From contig NZ_CP031240.1 in assembly GCF_003351405.1 (NCBI RefSeq), forward strand, positions 434,001 through 498,000: a stretch of 64,000 nt of DNA. The letters are read 5' to 3'. A program made the position numbers and the translations under genes. Source of the stretch: Haemophilus haemolyticus. GTDB taxonomy: Bacteria; Pseudomonadota; Gammaproteobacteria; Enterobacterales; Pasteurellaceae. Shown one piece after another: positions 1-10,037 of the stretch. Under the pieces are notes generated by a model. That model did not search any database. It saw nothing but the letters and a program-made list of their open reading frames with translations, and was not told the DNA's origin. Numbering within the stretch: the first letter of the stretch is position 1; every line of letters begins with the position of its first letter.

Positions 1-1
1 T

Positions 2-172
2 GCCAATATCTCCGGTATTTTAGTCGCACTTGAGCCGCTATTCGGCATCTTATTTGCCGTATCATTACTTGGCGAAACGCTGTCATTTTCAGCCACACTT
101 GGTATAACAATCATTATTCTCGCCACACTTGGCTCGACTTTACTGCCGAAAATTTTGAAAAAATCGGTATAA
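2..172 (+). CDS. C-terminal end of an EamA/DMT-family permease (partial)
   Basis: The window opens inside a reading frame that gives 56 residues before a TAA. They are strongly hydrophobic and contain the segment LVALEPLFGILFAVSLLGE, followed by another membrane-spanning stretch and a short basic tail. An E-P motif followed by a LGE turn is typical of the last two helices of EamA (drug/metabolite transporter) proteins. The start lies outside the window. The substrate cannot be inferred. It ends 34 bp before prmA in the same direction, so the two could share a transcript. Confidence 0.6.
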   Translation, partial: ANISGILVALEPLFGILFAVSLLGETLSFSATLGITIIILATLGSTLLPKILKKSV

Positions 173-206
173 TACGCCCCATTTTATGAAATAAAGGAAA
201 AAACAA

Positions 207-1094
207 ATGGCTTGGATTCAAATTCGCCTAAATAGCACCAATGAAAAAGCAGAACAAATGAGTGATTTTTTAGAAGAAATCGGCTCCGTTTCTGTAACTT
301 TTATGGATAGTCAAGATACACCGATTTTTGAGCCTTTGCCTGGTGAAACTCGTTTATGGGGCAACACCGATGTTATTGCGTTATTTGATGCAGAAACAGA
401 TATGGCAGAAATCGTCCGCTTATTAAAAGAAGCGAAACACTTAGATAGTAATACGGCGTACAAAATTGAACAAATAGAAGACAAAGACTGGGAGCGCGAG
501 TGGATGGATAACTTCCACCCAATGCAATTTGGTAAGCGTTTATGGATTTGTCCAAGTTGGCGTGATGTGCCTGATGAAAATGCCGTCAATGTTATGCTTG
601 ACCCAGGTTTAGCATTTGGGACAGGCACTCATCCTACAACCGCACTATGTTTAGAATGGCTAGATAGCCTTGATTTAAAAGATAAAACCGTCATCGATTT
701 TGGCTGTGGTTCAGGCATTTTAGCCATTGCTGCATTAAAACTTGGTGCGAAAAGTGCGGTAGGAATTGATATCGATCCACAAGCGATTCTAGCCAGTCGC
801 AATAATGCCGAGCAGAATGGCGTAGCAGATCGCCTACAGCTGTTCTTATCTGATGAAAAACCCTCTGATTTAAAAGCTAATGTCGTGGTGGCGAATATTC
901 TTGCTGGCCCTCTCAAAGAACTTTACCCAATCATTAGCCAACTTGTTAAACCTAATGGCGATCTTGGTTTATCGGGCATTTTAGAAACTCAAGCTCAATC
1001 GGTATGCGATGCCTATACGCAAACATTTGCGTTAGAGCCAGTCGCGGTGAGAGAAGAATGGTGCCGAATTACGGGTAAGCTAAAAACGCTTTAA
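207..1094 (+). CDS. prmA: ribosomal protein L11 methyltransferase
   Basis: This 295-residue protein has the PrmA architecture: an N-terminal ferredoxin-like substrate-binding domain and a C-terminal class I SAM methyltransferase domain. The family signature [14 protein letters not shown] lies around residues 132-145, the glycine-rich SAM motif [10 protein letters not shown] around 164-173, and the catalytic-loop segment [10 protein letters not shown] further on. PrmA trimethylates several amino groups of L11 in the cytoplasm; loss is usually tolerated. The start is supported by an AAAGGA Shine-Dalgarno sequence. In many gammaproteobacteria prmA sits upstream of dusB-fis, as here. Confidence 0.96.
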   Translation: MAWIQIRLNSTNEKAEQMSDFLEEIGSVSVTFMDSQDTPIFEPLPGETRLWGNTDVIALFDAETDMAEIVRLLKEAKHLDSNTAYKIEQIEDKDWEREWMDNFHPMQFGKRLWICPSWRDVPDENAVNVMLDPGLAFGTGTHPTTALCLEWLDSLDLKDKTVIDFGCGSGILAIAALKLGAKSAVGIDIDPQAILASRNNAEQNGVADRLQLFLSDEKPSDLKANVVVANILAGPLKELYPIISQLVKPNGDLGLSGILETQAQSVCDAYTQTFALEPVAVREEWCRITGKLKTL

Positions 1095-1142
1095 TTTCTT
1101 TTTGTCAATCAAAAAAAGTGTATTTTTTAAACAAATTTCACT

Positions 1143-1170
1143 TTGCAAAGTAAGGCAAAATGCGTATTAT
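1143..1170 (+). promoter_or_regulatory. promoter of dusB-fis
   Basis: TTGCAA and TATTAT are separated by 16 bp and are followed by a GC-rich stretch (AGCCAGCC) where the discriminator would be. GC-rich discriminators are characteristic of stringently controlled promoters such as that of fis in enterobacteria. This is a pattern call only; the start site is not known. Confidence 0.55.
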
Positions 1171-1240
1171 AGCCAGCCTTGTCGGTCGTCGACCAGTTCG
1201 ACACTAATTAGATTTAGGCTTGCTAGGAAGGTAACGTAAA

Positions 1241-2221
1241 ATGCGAATCGGTTCATACCAATTGAGAAATCGTGTTTTACTTGCACCAATGGCAGGTATT
1301 ACCGACCAGCCTTTCCGTCGTCTTTGTGCATATTATGGTGCTGGACTCACATTTTCAGAAATGATGTCCACAAATCCGCAAGTTTGGCATACCGAAAAAT
1401 CCAAATTGCGCTTGGCACATAGCGAAGATTTAGGTCTCAATGCCATGCAAATTGCAGGTAGTGATCCACTCGAGATGGCACAAGCTGCGGCTATCAACGT
1501 GGAATATGGTGCCCAAATCATTGACATTAATATGGGGTGCCCTGCCAAAAAAGTAAATCGCAAACTCGCAGGCTCTGCATTGTTGCAATTTCCAGATTTG
1601 GTAGAAAAAATCTTGCGAGAAGTAGTGACAGCCGTCAATGTGCCAGTGACCTTAAAAATTCGTACAGGCTGGGATAAATCTAATCGAAACTGCGTTCAAA
1701 TCGGCAAAATTGCAGAACAATGTGGCATACAAGCATTAACGGTGCATGGTCGTACACGAGCTTGTCTTTTTGAAGGCGAAGCGGAATATGACAACATCAA
1801 AGCTGTTAAACAAGCAATTGCCATACCGGTTATAGCCAATGGTGATATTGATTCTGCTCGGAAAGCAAAATTCGTTCTCGATTATACCGGAGCGGATGCC
1901 ATTATGATCGGTCGTGCTGCGCTGGGTAACCCTTGGGTATTTCAAGCTGTGGAAAACCTAATTGAGCATGACTCGATAAGCCAAATGCCAAGTTTAAACG
2001 AAAAGTGCGGTCAAATTTTGCGTCATATTCAAGAATTACATCAATTCTATGGCGAACAAAAAGGCTATCGCATTGCGCGTAAACACGTGGCTTGGTATTT
2101 ACAGGGAATTCAACCTGATTCCGTTTTTAAACAGACTTTTAATGCAATTAGTGATCCAAAAGAGCAACTTATTGTATTGGAAGATTTTTTCAATTTAATT
2201 TTGGATAAAGAAAAATGTTAG
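1241..2221 (+). CDS. dusB: tRNA-dihydrouridine synthase B
   Basis: This is a 326-residue TIM-barrel flavoenzyme that reduces uridine to dihydrouridine in the tRNA D-loop using FMN and NADPH. Visible family motifs are [12 protein letters not shown] near the N-terminus, NMGCPAKKV containing the catalytic cysteine near residue 100, KIRTGWD, HGRTR, and the FMN-phosphate-binding segments NGDI and [18 protein letters not shown] Shine-Dalgarno precedes the ATG. The stop codon overlaps the fis start, the standard dusB-fis operon with probable translational coupling. Confidence 0.96.
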   Translation: MRIGSYQLRNRVLLAPMAGITDQPFRRLCAYYGAGLTFSEMMSTNPQVWHTEKSKLRLAHSEDLGLNAMQIAGSDPLEMAQAAAINVEYGAQIIDINMGCPAKKVNRKLAGSALLQFPDLVEKILREVVTAVNVPVTLKIRTGWDKSNRNCVQIGKIAEQCGIQALTVHGRTRACLFEGEAEYDNIKAVKQAIAIPVIANGDIDSARKAKFVLDYTGADAIMIGRAALGNPWVFQAVENLIEHDSISQMPSLNEKCGQILRHIQELHQFYGEQKGYRIARKHVAWYLQGIQPDSVFKQTFNAISDPKEQLIVLEDFFNLILDKEKC

Positions 2222-2514
2222 AACAACAACGTAATCCTGCTGAAGCCTTAACGGTGTCAGTATTAAATGCGCAATCACAAGTGACCAACAAACCATTACG
2301 CGATTCAGTAAAACAAGCATTGCGTAATTATTTAGCGCAATTAGATGGTCAAGATGTGAATGATCTTTACGAATTAGTATTAGCGGAAGTTGAACACCCG
2401 ATGTTAGATATGATTATGCAATATACTCGTGGTAATCAAACCCGTGCAGCAAATATGCTTGGTATCAACCGTGGTACATTACGTAAAAAACTAAAAAAAT
2501 ACGGTATGGGCTAA
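2215..2514 (+). CDS. fis: nucleoid-associated DNA-bending protein Fis
   Basis: The 99-residue product has the Fis layout: a mobile beta-hairpin arm at the N-terminus, two dimerisation helices, and a C-terminal helix-turn-helix ([20 protein letters not shown]) that closely matches enterobacterial Fis. Fis is a homodimer that bends DNA, activates rRNA and tRNA promoters in fast growth, and assists site-specific recombination. The ATG lies inside the end of dusB in a different frame, so translation probably depends on dusB readthrough. A strong hairpin terminator follows. Confidence 0.97.
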   Translation: MLEQQRNPAEALTVSVLNAQSQVTNKPLRDSVKQALRNYLAQLDGQDVNDLYELVLAEVEHPMLDMIMQYTRGNQTRAANMLGINRGTLRKKLKKYGMG

Positions 2515-2535
2515 GTTATACGTTTTTTAGACAAC

Positions 2536-2565
2536 AAAGGGCGAACATTTTAATGTTCGCCCTTT
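2536..2565 (+). terminator. rho-independent terminator of dusB-fis
   Basis: A perfect 14-bp stem (AAAGGGCGAACATT with its complement) with a 2-base loop ends in a T-rich stretch just after fis. Confidence 0.85.
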
Positions 2566-2579
2566 TCATTCAATCAGAT

Positions 2580-2605
2580 AAAGCACAAGCTATAACCTGT
2601 GCTTT
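2580..2605 (-). terminator. possible terminator of glmS
   Basis: The 8-bp inverted repeat AAAGCACA/TGTGCTTT lies 27 bp beyond the glmS stop codon. The T-run on the minus strand is short, so the call is weak. Confidence 0.4.
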
Positions 2606-2631
2606 AAATTTATCTTAAAATCAACCGCACT

Positions 2632-4464
2632 TTATTCTACGGTGACAGATTTCGCTAAGTTACGAGGTTGATCTACATCAGTACCTTTAATTAAGGCCAC
2701 ATGATAAGAAAGCAACTGCATTGGGATGGTATAAAAAATCGGTGCAACGATATCATTGACTTTCGGCATCGTGATGATTTTCATTCCTTCACTTGGTGTA
2801 AAGCCTGCTTCTTTATCGGCAAATACGTATAATTGGCCACCACGAGCACGAACCTCTTCAATGTTCGATTTTACTTTCTCTAATAATTCATTATTTGGTG
2901 CCACAACAATTACCGGCATATCGGCATCAATCAACGCTAATGGACCATGTTTCAATTCTCCAGCTGCATACGCTTCAGCGTGAATATAAGAAATCTCTTT
3001 CAATTTCAAAGAGGCCTCTACTGCAATTGGATAAAATGCTCCACGACCTAAGAAAAGAGCATGATGTTTTTCAGCAAAATCCTCAGCCAATGCTTCAATT
3101 TCTGTATCAAAAGCTAACGCTTTTTCAATTTCAGCAGGTAAAGATTGCATTGCTTTGATAATCTCTTGCTCTTTTTCTGCAGAAATATGACCTTTAACTT
3201 TACCAAGTGCCGTCACCAACATTAATAACGCAGCGAGCTGTGTCGTAAATGCTTTTGTTGACGCCACCCCAACCTCAACACCGGCACGCGTCATAAATGC
3301 AAGATCTGATTCGCGTACTAGCGAAGATCCAGCAACATTACAAATTGTTAATGCCGCCATGTAGCCCTTTTCTTTCGCTAAACGAAGTGCGGCTAAAGTA
3401 TCGGCTGTTTCTCCAGATTGAGAAAGGGTAATCAATAAGCTATTTGGACGGGTAACAAATTTGCGATAACGAAACTCTGATGCAATTTCAACATCACAAC
3501 TCACGCCAGCCAAAGATTCAAACCAATAACGCGCCACCATACCTGCATTATAAGATGTACCACAAGCAACAATTTGAATATGCTCAACTTTTTCTAAAAT
3601 GCCTTTTGCACCATTACCGATTGAATCGACAATCACATTTTCATGATTGATACGCCCTTCCATTGTATTGATAAGTGCGGTTGGCTGTTCGTAAATTTCT
3701 TTCTGCATAAAATGACGGAATTTACCTTTCTCTGCCGCGTCATTTTCGAGATTAGATTCATGAACTTCACGATCAACTTTATTGCCGTAAGTATCATAAA
3801 TATCAACTGTACGACGTGTAATTTCTGCAATATCCCCTTCTTCTAAAAAGATAAAACGGCGGGTAACACTTAAAAGTGCAAGTTGATCTGAAGCTAAGAA
3901 ATTTTCACCAATACCTAAGCCAATCACTAGCGGACTACCAGAACGAGCTGCGACTAAATGTTCAGGATGACGGCTATCCATTACCACCATACCGTATGCA
4001 CCAGTGAGTTGTTTTACTGCTTTTTTCACAGCGTCTAAAAGTGAATCCGTACTACGCATTTCCCACTCAACGAGGTGAGCAATCACTTCCGTATCGGTTT
4101 GCGATAAAAATACATAACCACGAGATTTTAATAATTCTCGAAGTTCTTCATGATTTTCAATAATACCGTTATGTACTACAGCAAAAGTGCCTGACGCATG
4201 GGGGTGAGCATTGGTTTCTGATGGTTCACCATGCGTCGCCCAACGCGTATGCGCAATGCCTGTACCACCAATCAATGGTTTCTCCGATACCGCCTCATCT
4301 AATGCTTTAACTTTACCTAAGCAGCGCACGCGTTGTAATTCATGGTGTTCATTTACCACTGCAACGCCTGCAGAATCATAACCACGATATTCCAAACGAT
4401 GTAAACCATTAATTAAGATTTCCGCTACATCACGTTGCGCTACCGCGCCGACAATACCACACAT
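2632..4464 (-). CDS. glmS: glutamine-fructose-6-phosphate aminotransferase (isomerising)
   Basis: This 610-residue enzyme makes glucosamine-6-phosphate from fructose-6-phosphate and glutamine, the first step toward UDP-GlcNAc for peptidoglycan and LPS. The N-terminal glutaminase domain starts MCGIVG, whose Cys2 becomes the catalytic nucleophile. Two SIS sugar-isomerase domains follow, with the phosphate-binding segments CGTSYNA and SQSGETADT. The C-terminus ends LAKSVTVE, as in bacterial GlmS proteins. A DeoR-type regulator gene lies immediately upstream in the same orientation and may control it. Confidence 0.97.
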   Translation of the reverse strand: MCGIVGAVAQRDVAEILINGLHRLEYRGYDSAGVAVVNEHHELQRVRCLGKVKALDEAVSEKPLIGGTGIAHTRWATHGEPSETNAHPHASGTFAVVHNGIIENHEELRELLKSRGYVFLSQTDTEVIAHLVEWEMRSTDSLLDAVKKAVKQLTGAYGMVVMDSRHPEHLVAARSGSPLVIGLGIGENFLASDQLALLSVTRRFIFLEEGDIAEITRRTVDIYDTYGNKVDREVHESNLENDAAEKGKFRHFMQKEIYEQPTALINTMEGRINHENVIVDSIGNGAKGILEKVEHIQIVACGTSYNAGMVARYWFESLAGVSCDVEIASEFRYRKFVTRPNSLLITLSQSGETADTLAALRLAKEKGYMAALTICNVAGSSLVRESDLAFMTRAGVEVGVASTKAFTTQLAALLMLVTALGKVKGHISAEKEQEIIKAMQSLPAEIEKALAFDTEIEALAEDFAEKHHALFLGRGAFYPIAVEASLKLKEISYIHAEAYAAGELKHGPLALIDADMPVIVVAPNNELLEKVKSNIEEVRARGGQLYVFADKEAGFTPSEGMKIITMPKVNDIVAPIFYTIPMQLLSYHVALIKGTDVDQPRNLAKSVTVE

Positions 4465-4519
4465 AAGCTTTCCTTATTGTTAATTAAATAAAAAATACGT
4501 CTACTTTTTTAACCGCACT

Positions 4520-5293
4520 TTATACGCAAATGACTTCTACGCCATGAGCCCAAATGGCTTGTTTATCTTGTTCTGACAATCCCGTATCAGTAATAAGCAC
4601 ATCAATTTGTTGCCAAGTTAATTCTAAATTTGGCATTTTCCGACCAATTTTCTGAGATTCCACCACCACAACAACTTCGCGAGAAACTTCCGCCATCACC
4701 TGGCTTAACCCTACAAGTTCATTAAAAGTCGTAGAACCTCGCGCTAAATCAATGCCATCAGCACCAATAAAAAGTTGGTCAAAATCGTAAGAACGTAGCA
4801 CCTGTTCAGCTACTTTTCCTTGAAACGATTCCGAACGAGTATCCCAAGTTCCACCAGTCATCAGTAACGTTGGCTCATTTTCTAATGCTCTCAATTCTGT
4901 TGCCACCGAAAGCGAGTTCGTCATGACTACTAAGCCTTGTTTTAAATTAAGTTGTTTAATCAAAGCCGCCGTAGTACTACCGCTATCTACGATAATACGG
5001 TTATGATCACGAATACGTTCGGAGGCAGCTTTCGCTATGACAAACTTTCGTTTCGTAAGTTCATCATTTTCGTTTTCATCAATAATTTCTTTTGGCATTA
5101 AAATTGCGCCACCGTATTTACGCAATAAAAAACCATTTGTTTCTAGCGCACTTAAGTCTTTACGAATAGTGACTTCAGATATATCAAAAAGTTGCACTAG
5201 CTGTTCTACACTCACTTCACCTTGTTCTTGCAAAAGTTGCATAATAGTATGGCGACGTTGTTTAGTATTACGAGGCTGGCTACTTTTTCTCAT
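4520..5293 (-). CDS. DeoR/GlpR-family transcriptional regulator next to glmS
   Basis: The 257-residue protein has a DeoR winged helix-turn-helix at about residues 15-70 (VSVEQLVQLFDISEVTIRKD) followed by a DeoR C-terminal sensor domain of the type that binds sugar phosphates (VDSGSTTAALI, MTGGTWD). It lies 55 bp upstream of glmS. Pseudomonas carries a DeoR regulator called GlmR between glmU and glmS, so control of amino-sugar genes is a reasonable inference. The sequence also resembles AgaR-type regulators. The effector is unknown, and I do not assign a symbol. Confidence 0.85.
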   Translation of the reverse strand: MRKSSQPRNTKQRRHTIMQLLQEQGEVSVEQLVQLFDISEVTIRKDLSALETNGFLLRKYGGAILMPKEIIDENENDELTKRKFVIAKAASERIRDHNRIIVDSGSTTAALIKQLNLKQGLVVMTNSLSVATELRALENEPTLLMTGGTWDTRSESFQGKVAEQVLRSYDFDQLFIGADGIDLARGSTTFNELVGLSQVMAEVSREVVVVVESQKIGRKMPNLELTWQQIDVLITDTGLSEQDKQAIWAHGVEVICV

Positions 5294-5378
5294 AAAGCTA
5301 TCCTTAAATGCAATAAATTTCGGTTCGAAAGTTTATGTAAACAATATTGTTTTGTAAAGTAAATTTTAGGTAACAAAA

Positions 5379-5400
5379 AACCCTGCTCATTGGCAGGGTT
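5379..5400 (-). terminator. terminator of hupA
   Basis: AACCCTGC/GCAGGGTT forms an 8-bp stem with a 6-base loop, followed on the minus strand by a run of T residues. It lies just past the hupA stop codon. Confidence 0.8.
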
Positions 5401-5421
5401 TAAAAATCATTCAAATATTAA

Positions 5422-5694
5422 TTATTTGATTGCATCTTTTAATGCTTTACCAGATACAAACGCTGGCACTTTAGATGCTGCGATTTTAATTTCAGCACCA
5501 GTTTGTGGGTTACGACCAGTACGTGCAGCACGTGCATTTACTTTGAATGTACCGAAACCGATTAATTGTACAGGTTCACCTTTTTTGAGGCTTGCAGTAA
5601 TCGCTTCTAAAGTAGCTTCTAACGCAGCTTTAGCTTGTTTTTTGTTTAATTCTGCAGCGCTTGCAATTGCATCAATTAAATCTGTTTTGTTCAT
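5422..5694 (-). CDS. hupA: DNA-binding protein HU
   Basis: The 90-residue protein is full length for HU. It has the N-terminal dimerisation helices ([20 protein letters not shown]), the beta-sheet saddle with [10 protein letters not shown], and the DNA-binding arm with RTGRNPQTG and the conserved proline. HU binds DNA non-specifically, wraps it and helps compact the nucleoid. I found only this HU gene in the window. The gene stands alone with its own terminator. Confidence 0.96.
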   Translation of the reverse strand: MNKTDLIDAIASAAELNKKQAKAALEATLEAITASLKKGEPVQLIGFGTFKVNARAARTGRNPQTGAEIKIAASKVPAFVSGKALKDAIK

Positions 5695-5831
5695 AAATTT
5701 GTACCTTCTGTTAAATAAAAATTTGACTCTTCAAAATATGCCTGTGGGCGAACCACAAAAGCTGTGCAAAGGATAATCTAACTTACGATGAATTAAAAGC
5801 AAGATTTTTAAAATTTGTGACAAATCTCACG

Positions 5832-6422
5832 TTATTGATGAAATTCTATACCAATATTAGAGATTCCCTCGGCTCGGATCTCATTTTTTAAATCTAAAAT
5901 TAATTCAATATCACGTTTTTCACATTCTTTAAGTAAACGATAAACTTGCCATTGCACATCGAGTTCCGCTTGAATATCTTCACTTTCTTTAAGTTCGCTT
6001 TCCGACCAATGTCTCCCCGTTTCAGTTTCCAATAAACTCGTTACCGTACCTAAAGAAATTAAACTCATTTCCACCGCTCTTTCTAATGTTTCACCCGCGA
6101 TAATAGCGTGTAAAATTTCAGCTAAAGCCTGGCAAGCATCTAACGCCGGCACAACACCAAAACTCTCATAATTATTCACATCAGGAATAATCGTTTCCAA
6201 TTTCTCCAACTGATTTTCAAAGTTGATCTTGGCATCTTTAACCGTTAAATATTCCCACACCAAATTGAGAATATTTTGATACGTTTTAGCTTCAACGCTA
6301 AGCTCGTTCATTTGACAGAACAATTTAAAATTTGGTGCCATACGTTCACATAAAGCAGCCATAAAAGTAAGATGTTGCCAACTTTCTAAGTTTTCTAAGC
6401 GTTTATGAATCGGATTTCGCAT
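5832..6422 (-). CDS. YjaG-like protein (DUF416)
   Basis: This 196-residue protein is rich in acidic and aromatic residues. It matches the gammaproteobacterial YjaG/DUF416 type as I recall it, a family without a firm biochemical role. There is no signal peptide or membrane segment, so it should be cytoplasmic. In E. coli yjaG lies in the nudC-hemE-nfi-yjaG-hupA cluster. Here it lies between hupA and nudC, all on the same strand, which supports the family call. It is probably co-transcribed with nudC, whose stop codon is 32 bp upstream. Confidence 0.8.
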   Translation of the reverse strand: MRNPIHKRLENLESWQHLTFMAALCERMAPNFKLFCQMNELSVEAKTYQNILNLVWEYLTVKDAKINFENQLEKLETIIPDVNNYESFGVVPALDACQALAEILHAIIAGETLERAVEMSLISLGTVTSLLETETGRHWSESELKESEDIQAELDVQWQVYRLLKECEKRDIELILDLKNEIRAEGISNIGIEFHQ

Positions 6423-6454
6423 CTTATTTCCTTAATTCGTAAGAGTTGGAATAT

Positions 6455-7252
6455 TTATGAATCGCATTTATTTTCTGCTTTACAGAGTTCAAGCGTCACA
6501 TGAATTAATTTGCGAGCGATAGTACCTGTTGGAGGTAATTCTGGCAAGGGTTGATCATAAGAAAACCACTGCGCATCATGAATTTCACTTTCCTGCAAAG
6601 TAATTTCACCGCTCTCATAATCAGCCAGAAAACCGACCATTTGAGAATTCGGAAATGCCCAAGGCTGGCTACCAAAATAACGAATATTTTTTATCAAAAT
6701 TCCTGTTTCCTCAAAAACCTCTCTACGCACCGCTTGTTCAAATGTTTCACCGACTTCTACAAAACCTGCAAGAGTGGTATACATTCCTCCATTCGGGTGA
6801 TAATGACGCTTGTGATTAGCAAGCAATATTTCTTTGCCACATCGAACCGCAACAATAATGGATGGGCAAATTACAGGATAAGTTCGATACCCGCAGTGAG
6901 TACATTGCACAGCGAGCTCTTCTTGAATTTGTTGTGTTTTATGACCGCACTTTCCACAAAATTTATGGGTTTTCAGGAAATGATTAATTTCCACGCCACG
7001 ACTTAATATATGGAATTCATCCTCTGGCAGTGAAAGTAATCCACGCAAACTTACATATTCTCGTTCATCACTTTGTTGCTCAGCCACAAGCCACAATGGA
7101 TGATTTTTCCATTCATCGATTTGCATTGCCTGCAATCCTTCCATTCCAAGCGCTTTAGCCGTACCACAAGGCAACTCATTATTCAGCAAATAAAGGTTCG
7201 AACCTTGAGTAAGCAACCAATAACCAAAATCATCTGGATGAAGTGTTTTCAT
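6455..7252 (-). CDS. nudC: NAD-capped RNA hydrolase / NADH pyrophosphatase
   Basis: The 265-residue protein has a central C4 zinc ribbon (CGKCG then CTHCG about 16 residues later) and a Nudix box (GFVEVGETFEQAVRREVFEETG). The segment SQPWAFPNSQMVGF just after the box is the NudC-specific signature for NAD(H) recognition. NudC removes the NAD cap from RNA 5' ends and hydrolyses free NADH to NMNH and AMP. The length is typical of the family. An inverted uptake-signal terminator separates it from nfuA upstream. Confidence 0.95.
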   Translation of the reverse strand: MKTLHPDDFGYWLLTQGSNLYLLNNELPCGTAKALGMEGLQAMQIDEWKNHPLWLVAEQQSDEREYVSLRGLLSLPEDEFHILSRGVEINHFLKTHKFCGKCGHKTQQIQEELAVQCTHCGYRTYPVICPSIIVAVRCGKEILLANHKRHYHPNGGMYTTLAGFVEVGETFEQAVRREVFEETGILIKNIRYFGSQPWAFPNSQMVGFLADYESGEITLQESEIHDAQWFSYDQPLPELPPTGTIARKLIHVTLELCKAENKCDS

Positions 7253-7267
7253 TTTTTACTCCATAAA

Positions 7268-7296
7268 AATAACCGCACTTTCAAAGTGCGGTTATT
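7268..7296 (-). terminator. inverted uptake-signal pair acting as terminator of nfuA
   Basis: AATAACCGCACTTT and its complement face each other with almost no loop. Each arm contains a full uptake signal (ACCGCACTT/AAGTGCGGT). The stem lies between the nfuA stop and the nudC start, where a terminator is expected. Confidence 0.75.
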
Positions 7297-7319
7297 ATAA
7301 ATTTTCTTTTTACCACTCA

Positions 7320-7916
7320 CTAATAATAAGAGTGCTCTCCACGCTGATGTTCGGTTACATCTTTTGCACCTTTTAATTCATTCGGGAATAAGCTAATAAG
7401 TTGTTTTTCTACGCCATCTTTTAACGTAACATCCACCATTGAGCAACCATTACAGCCGCCACCGAATTGTAAAATTGCATAACCATCTTCAGTAATTTCA
7501 ATTAAGGTGATACGTCCACCATGACTTGCAAGCTGTGGATTAATTTGAGTTTGAATCACATATTCAACACGTTCAATTAATGGCGCATCATCAGCCACCT
7601 TACGCATTTTAGCATTTGGTGCTTTTAAGGTCAGTTGTGCACCAAGCTCTTCGGTAACATAATCAATTTCTGCTTCTTCTAAGAAAGGCAGGCTGACCTC
7701 ATCAATAAATGCAGAAAAAGTGTCATATTTCATTTCAACATCACTTTCTTCCACGGCATTAGGTGGGCAATAAGATACGCCACATTCCGCGTTAGGGGTG
7801 CCAGGATTAACGACGAAAATACGAATATTCGTTCCTTCTTCTTGCGTGTCTAAAAGTTTTCGAAAATGCGTTTGTGCGGCATCAGAAATAGCGATTTGCT
7901 GGGTTGCTTGTTCCAT
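7320..7916 (-). CDS. nfuA: Fe-S biogenesis/carrier protein NfuA
   Basis: The 198-residue protein has an N-terminal degenerate A-type scaffold domain and a C-terminal Nfu domain with the CxxC cluster ligands ([19 protein letters not shown]). NfuA carries 4Fe-4S clusters to target enzymes under oxidative or iron stress. It lies just downstream of comF, as gntY/nfuA follows comF-type genes in E. coli. In H. influenzae literature it was once called orfG of the com region. It is not known to be needed for transformation. Confidence 0.95.
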   Translation of the reverse strand: MEQATQQIAISDAAQTHFRKLLDTQEEGTNIRIFVVNPGTPNAECGVSYCPPNAVEESDVEMKYDTFSAFIDEVSLPFLEEAEIDYVTEELGAQLTLKAPNAKMRKVADDAPLIERVEYVIQTQINPQLASHGGRITLIEITEDGYAILQFGGGCNGCSMVDVTLKDGVEKQLISLFPNELKGAKDVTEHQRGEHSYY

Positions 7917-7991
7917 AATTATGTCCTAAATACTTGAGAGAAAGTATCGGGAATAATACGCTCATCGCGTTTTTTTTTCCAGTGCTTTATA

Positions 7992-8678
7992 TTAAGCCCG
8001 CGCCAGCCCCCACACTTGGATCTCCTCTACACCTAATTTTCGCAACAATTTTGAGATTTCATTGAGCGTAGAACCGGTAGTAATTACATCATCCACCAGT
8101 GCGACACGACGATAAGGAAATTCATTTTTCGAAACAGCAAGAGAAAAGGCATTTTTTAAATTCTGACGACGATCTTTTGCACTCAAACCACGTTGAGTAT
8201 GCGTGTGTCTCACGCGTTTTACGATATTGTTCAAATTAGGAATATCTAGCCAATGACTTAATTGCCGAGATAATAAATCAACCTGATTATAACCTCGTCG
8301 CCACTGACGAAAATGATATAAAGGCACTTGAATGATTGCTTCTGGCAATTTAAGTTGATGCGTTCGTTTAGCATCACGCACCGCAAGATATAAAAGCCGA
8401 GCTAAAGTGCGGTCAATCCAAAATTGATTTTGAAATTTAAAACGGTGAATCAATACAGAAAGTGGTTCAATATAATGCCCAATAATGACTATCTTATCCC
8501 AACTAGGTTCTTGTTTAAGGCAATTACCACAATGCTGCGCATAATATTGCAATTCCGCACCACAATGACCGCAATAAGGAAAAGATTTAATTTGTTTTTG
8601 GCAACATGAACATAACCCATTTTTTGCGATATGAAGATTGCCACGACAGTGGATACAGCGAAAATTAAAAAAATTCAT
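7992..8678 (-). CDS. comF: competence protein ComF (phosphoribosyltransferase-like)
   Basis: The 228-residue protein carries paired CxxC motifs in the first 60 residues (CIHC, CSCC, CGHC, CGNC), consistent with zinc binding, then a type I phosphoribosyltransferase fold with the PRPP-binding signature VALVDDVITTGST. ComF (Com101A) is required for transformation in H. influenzae, probably at the step moving DNA across the inner membrane with the Rec2 channel. It starts 12 bp after comE ends and is the last gene of the comA-F operon. Confidence 0.95.
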   Translation of the reverse strand: MNFFNFRCIHCRGNLHIAKNGLCSCCQKQIKSFPYCGHCGAELQYYAQHCGNCLKQEPSWDKIVIIGHYIEPLSVLIHRFKFQNQFWIDRTLARLLYLAVRDAKRTHQLKLPEAIIQVPLYHFRQWRRGYNQVDLLSRQLSHWLDIPNLNNIVKRVRHTHTQRGLSAKDRRQNLKNAFSLAVSKNEFPYRRVALVDDVITTGSTLNEISKLLRKLGVEEIQVWGLARA

Positions 8679-8690
8679 CGTCTAAAAAAG

Positions 8691-10028
8691 TTATTTTTTG
8701 CCTGCACTTTTTTGTTTCAACGCCTCTAACGTTTCTCCCGCTCTTAAAATATGCGGTGTCACGAAAATCACGAGCTCACGTTTTTGATGTCGTTCACTTT
8801 CTTTACTAAACAATCGTTTAATGCCAGGTATATCGCCAAGTACTGGCACTTTATCTTCGCTTTTTGTGATCGTATCGTGGAACACACCACCAAGCACAAT
8901 GGTTTCTCCATCTTTGGCAAAAACTTGAGTATTAATTTCTTGCTTATCAATAGAAACCACCTCGTTTTGTCCATAAGCGACTCTTGAACCTGGTGAGTTT
9001 TGGCTCACTAATAAATCAAGCAAAATATTGTTATCTTTAGAAATATGTGGCGTCACTTCCAAACCAAGCACTGCCTCACGAAATTCCACAGATTGCGTAT
9101 CATTACGAGTATTACTCACAACATAAGGAATTTCTGTACCTTGTTTAATGCTCGCACTTTTCTTATTGGTAGTGAGTAAGCGAGGACTTGCGATAATTTC
9201 TACATTATTTTCACGCTCTAAAGCGCTCAATTCTAAATCAAGCAATCGCCCATTAATTTTCGCGACTTGTAATGCTATCGAGCCAGCAGGTGTCGTCGTT
9301 GTCGCAAAATTTACATTAAGATTATCCGCAATATTTTCAAAGCTATTGCCTGCGAGGCTACCTGCTACACGCACAGCATTTTCCGTTGGATTAAAAATCC
9401 CCCACCGAACGCCAAGTTCTTTCAAACTCTCATCCGTAATTGTCACAATACGTGCTTCAATAGCAATCTGCTCAATAGGTTTATCCATTTCAGAAATTAA
9501 TTTTTTAATATTTTGCACAGAACGAGGTTCATCCTGAATAACCAGTAAATTACTGCGATCATCAAAGGTAATGCTCCCAGCAGGAGAAAGCAAAGAGCCA
9601 CTTCCTGTGGTTAAGGATTTCATTAATTCAGAGGCTTTAGCAAAATGGAGTTTTACCGTATGGCTCACTAAGTACGGTTCATTTGCAGAGAGATTTCCGA
9701 CAACTTGACCTTTGCCAGATTGCCCTCCATTCAGATAGTAAATACCCTCATCTTTATTCAAAGTAAGCTTCTTACTTCTAGCGATTATTTGTAGCAAACG
9801 TGGCATATCAATATTATCTAATTTCAAAGAAATATTGCCTTCTAGCGTCTCATCCATCACTAAATTGACATCATGTTGGAAAGCTAATTGCTCCAGTGTT
9901 TGAGCTAAAGGCGCTTGAGATAAACGAATAAAAAAACGTTCGTTATCTGTTTTAGGATTAGCAAAAACGATTAATGGCAAACAAAAACACACTAAAAAAT
10001 AACCGCACTTTAAAAGACATTTCTTCAT
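8691..10028 (-). CDS. comE: competence secretin ComE (PilQ homologue)
   Basis: The 445-residue protein has an N-terminal signal peptide (about residues 1-23), a secretin N-terminal domain, an N0/N1 region and a C-terminal secretin beta-barrel domain (VPVLGDIPGIKRLF and ELVIFVTPHIL). As a multimer it forms the outer-membrane pore for the type IV pilus and DNA uptake machine. It is shorter than full-length PilQ of Pseudomonas because it lacks the AMIN domains. It belongs to the Sxy/CRP-S-controlled comA-F operon. Confidence 0.96.
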   Translation of the reverse strand: MKKCLLKCGYFLVCFCLPLIVFANPKTDNERFFIRLSQAPLAQTLEQLAFQHDVNLVMDETLEGNISLKLDNIDMPRLLQIIARSKKLTLNKDEGIYYLNGGQSGKGQVVGNLSANEPYLVSHTVKLHFAKASELMKSLTTGSGSLLSPAGSITFDDRSNLLVIQDEPRSVQNIKKLISEMDKPIEQIAIEARIVTITDESLKELGVRWGIFNPTENAVRVAGSLAGNSFENIADNLNVNFATTTTPAGSIALQVAKINGRLLDLELSALERENNVEIIASPRLLTTNKKSASIKQGTEIPYVVSNTRNDTQSVEFREAVLGLEVTPHISKDNNILLDLLVSQNSPGSRVAYGQNEVVSIDKQEINTQVFAKDGETIVLGGVFHDTITKSEDKVPVLGDIPGIKRLFSKESERHQKRELVIFVTPHILRAGETLEALKQKSAGKK

Positions 10029-10037
10029 AATCTTCCT

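Noticed and set aside
2895..3158. Plus-strand frames inside glmS
   Set aside because: They are shadows of the conserved glmS frame.
8424..8609. Plus-strand frame inside comF
   Set aside because: It is antisense to a well supported gene and has no family features.
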